A DNA stretch of 64,000 bases from Oegoconia quadripuncta. Lineage: Eukaryota; Arthropoda; Insecta; Lepidoptera; Autostichidae. The stretch lies in NCBI GenBank assembly GCA_949316235.1, contig OX438743.1:17419771-17483770 (forward strand). The letters are read 5' to 3'. Every line of letters starts with the position of its first letter. Positions within the stretch are counted from its first letter, which is position 1. The position numbers were made by a program, and so were the translations under genes. Under the pieces are notes generated by a model. That model was not told where the DNA came from, searched no databases, and saw only the letters and a program-made list of their open reading frames with translations. Of the stretch, positions 63,668 through 64,000 are shown piece by piece.

Positions 63668-63865
63668 AATTGGTGCGGTCAGTCATTGGTTGGATGACAT
63701 TTTATACGAGTGTCTCAGTGTTTTGGAAGGCACGTTTAAAATTCGGCCACAGTTGTTTTCAATTGAAGGTAGTCGTAAAGGCGGTTTGAACCACCGACTG
63801 TCAGGTGACCATCTTCTTTTCGTGTCGGTAACCATAATAGTCAGTCAGACATAGATTAGAACTGC
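63668..63865 (+). mobile_element. 5S-rRNA-derived SINE, 5' truncated
   Basis: 'ggtgcggtcagtcattggtt' and 'ggatgacat' are the 5S box C region. 'ggaaggcacgtttaaaattc', 'gttttcaattgaaggtagtc' and 'accgactgtcaggtgaccat' follow in the same order as in 26625-26985. The 5' part of the 5S head is missing at the SINE-A junction. Confidence 0.65.
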
Positions 63866-64000
63866 TAGAAAAGCCCCCGCGACCCGTGCACCCACTGGCT
63901 TCACCCACCGGTGGGTGTAGGGGTAATTCCTGTTTACCCGTGTACCCACTGCGATATGGTTGGATTTAATTATCGATGAAAAAAATTAAATAATAATACG
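63866..64000. other. Window end; short CCCAC-rich stretch
   Basis: 'cacccaccggtgggtg' is a perfect 16-bp palindrome at about 63904-63919, among several CCCAC/GTGGG words. No other feature. Confidence 0.5.

Noticed and set aside
63555..63854. 99-codon ORF
   Set aside because: It runs through the head of a SINE-A and into a 5S-derived SINE; the peptide is translated repeat.
1..64000. CRISPR array, bacterial operon, phage or plasmid system
   Set aside because: Spaced repeats are interspersed SINEs of 200-340 bp on both strands, not short regular repeats with spacers; no bacterial-like genes are present.

Overview
The window looks like intergenic or intronic DNA from an insect nuclear genome, most likely Lepidoptera. 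It is AT-rich, has no long open reading frame, no bacterial-type gene order, no rRNA gene and no canonical functional tRNA gene. The repeats point to Lepidoptera: RTE-type LINE tails ending in (GATGAT)n, repeats opening with 'cgcgacttcgtc'-like sequence, 'cgggtcacctgatggaaag' repeats, 'gggttccgta' repeats, and many tRNA-derived SINEs. Species cannot be named from sequence reading alone. Family names used here (SINE-A, LINE-J and so on) are local labels.

The content is a dense layer of transposable elements. Three tRNA-headed SINE families dominate. SINE-A (about 330 bp, 'cctccgtggctcaatg' head) has about 18 copies or pieces. SINE-B ('gaccgattggtgtagtgg' head) has about 10. SINE-C ('gacctgtttggtgtagtgg' head) has about 11. 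B and C share a central core and a 'tagtatccata...' block but differ in head and tail, and mosaics between them occur. A fourth SINE type has a 5S-rRNA-derived head (26625-26985, 33482-33860, 63668-63865). LINEs are present only as 3' ends. C-terminal ORF fragments come from several lineages: a Jockey/CR1-like family (6489, 15384, 36595), one with a restriction-like endonuclease domain (18411), one with RNase H and a zinc knuckle (54530, 12678), RTE-like and related C-termini (30985, 40062, 59805), and one with an 'RTAxxWNxLP' C-terminus (8150, 14625, 49191).

Layout. 0-8 kb: 'gggttccgt' repeats, nested SINE-A in SINE-C, an RTE-tailed SINE and a LINE-J fragment. 8-20 kb: SINEs, LINE remnants, a GC-rich island (13035-13372), one possible exon (14092-14262) and the endonuclease-domain LINE. 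20-35 kb: SINE-rich, with nested insertions and the 5S-derived SINEs. 35-48 kb: hairpins, MITE-like elements, a minisatellite and a SINE-LINE fusion beside a cluster of TATCGATA motifs. 48-64 kb: more LINE ends, a young LINE insertion with a 10-bp target duplication, a tail-to-tail SINE palindrome and MITE-like elements.

No host gene is established. The best host-coding candidate is a 57-codon open exon with start and splice donor at 14092-14262. ORFs at 38228 and 24288 are weaker. There is no operon-like system. The interest lies in the SINE family relationships, the SINE/LINE chimeras, the nested insertions that order the families in time, and several long hairpins. All calls rest on reading the sequence and comparing copies inside the window; no database search was done.
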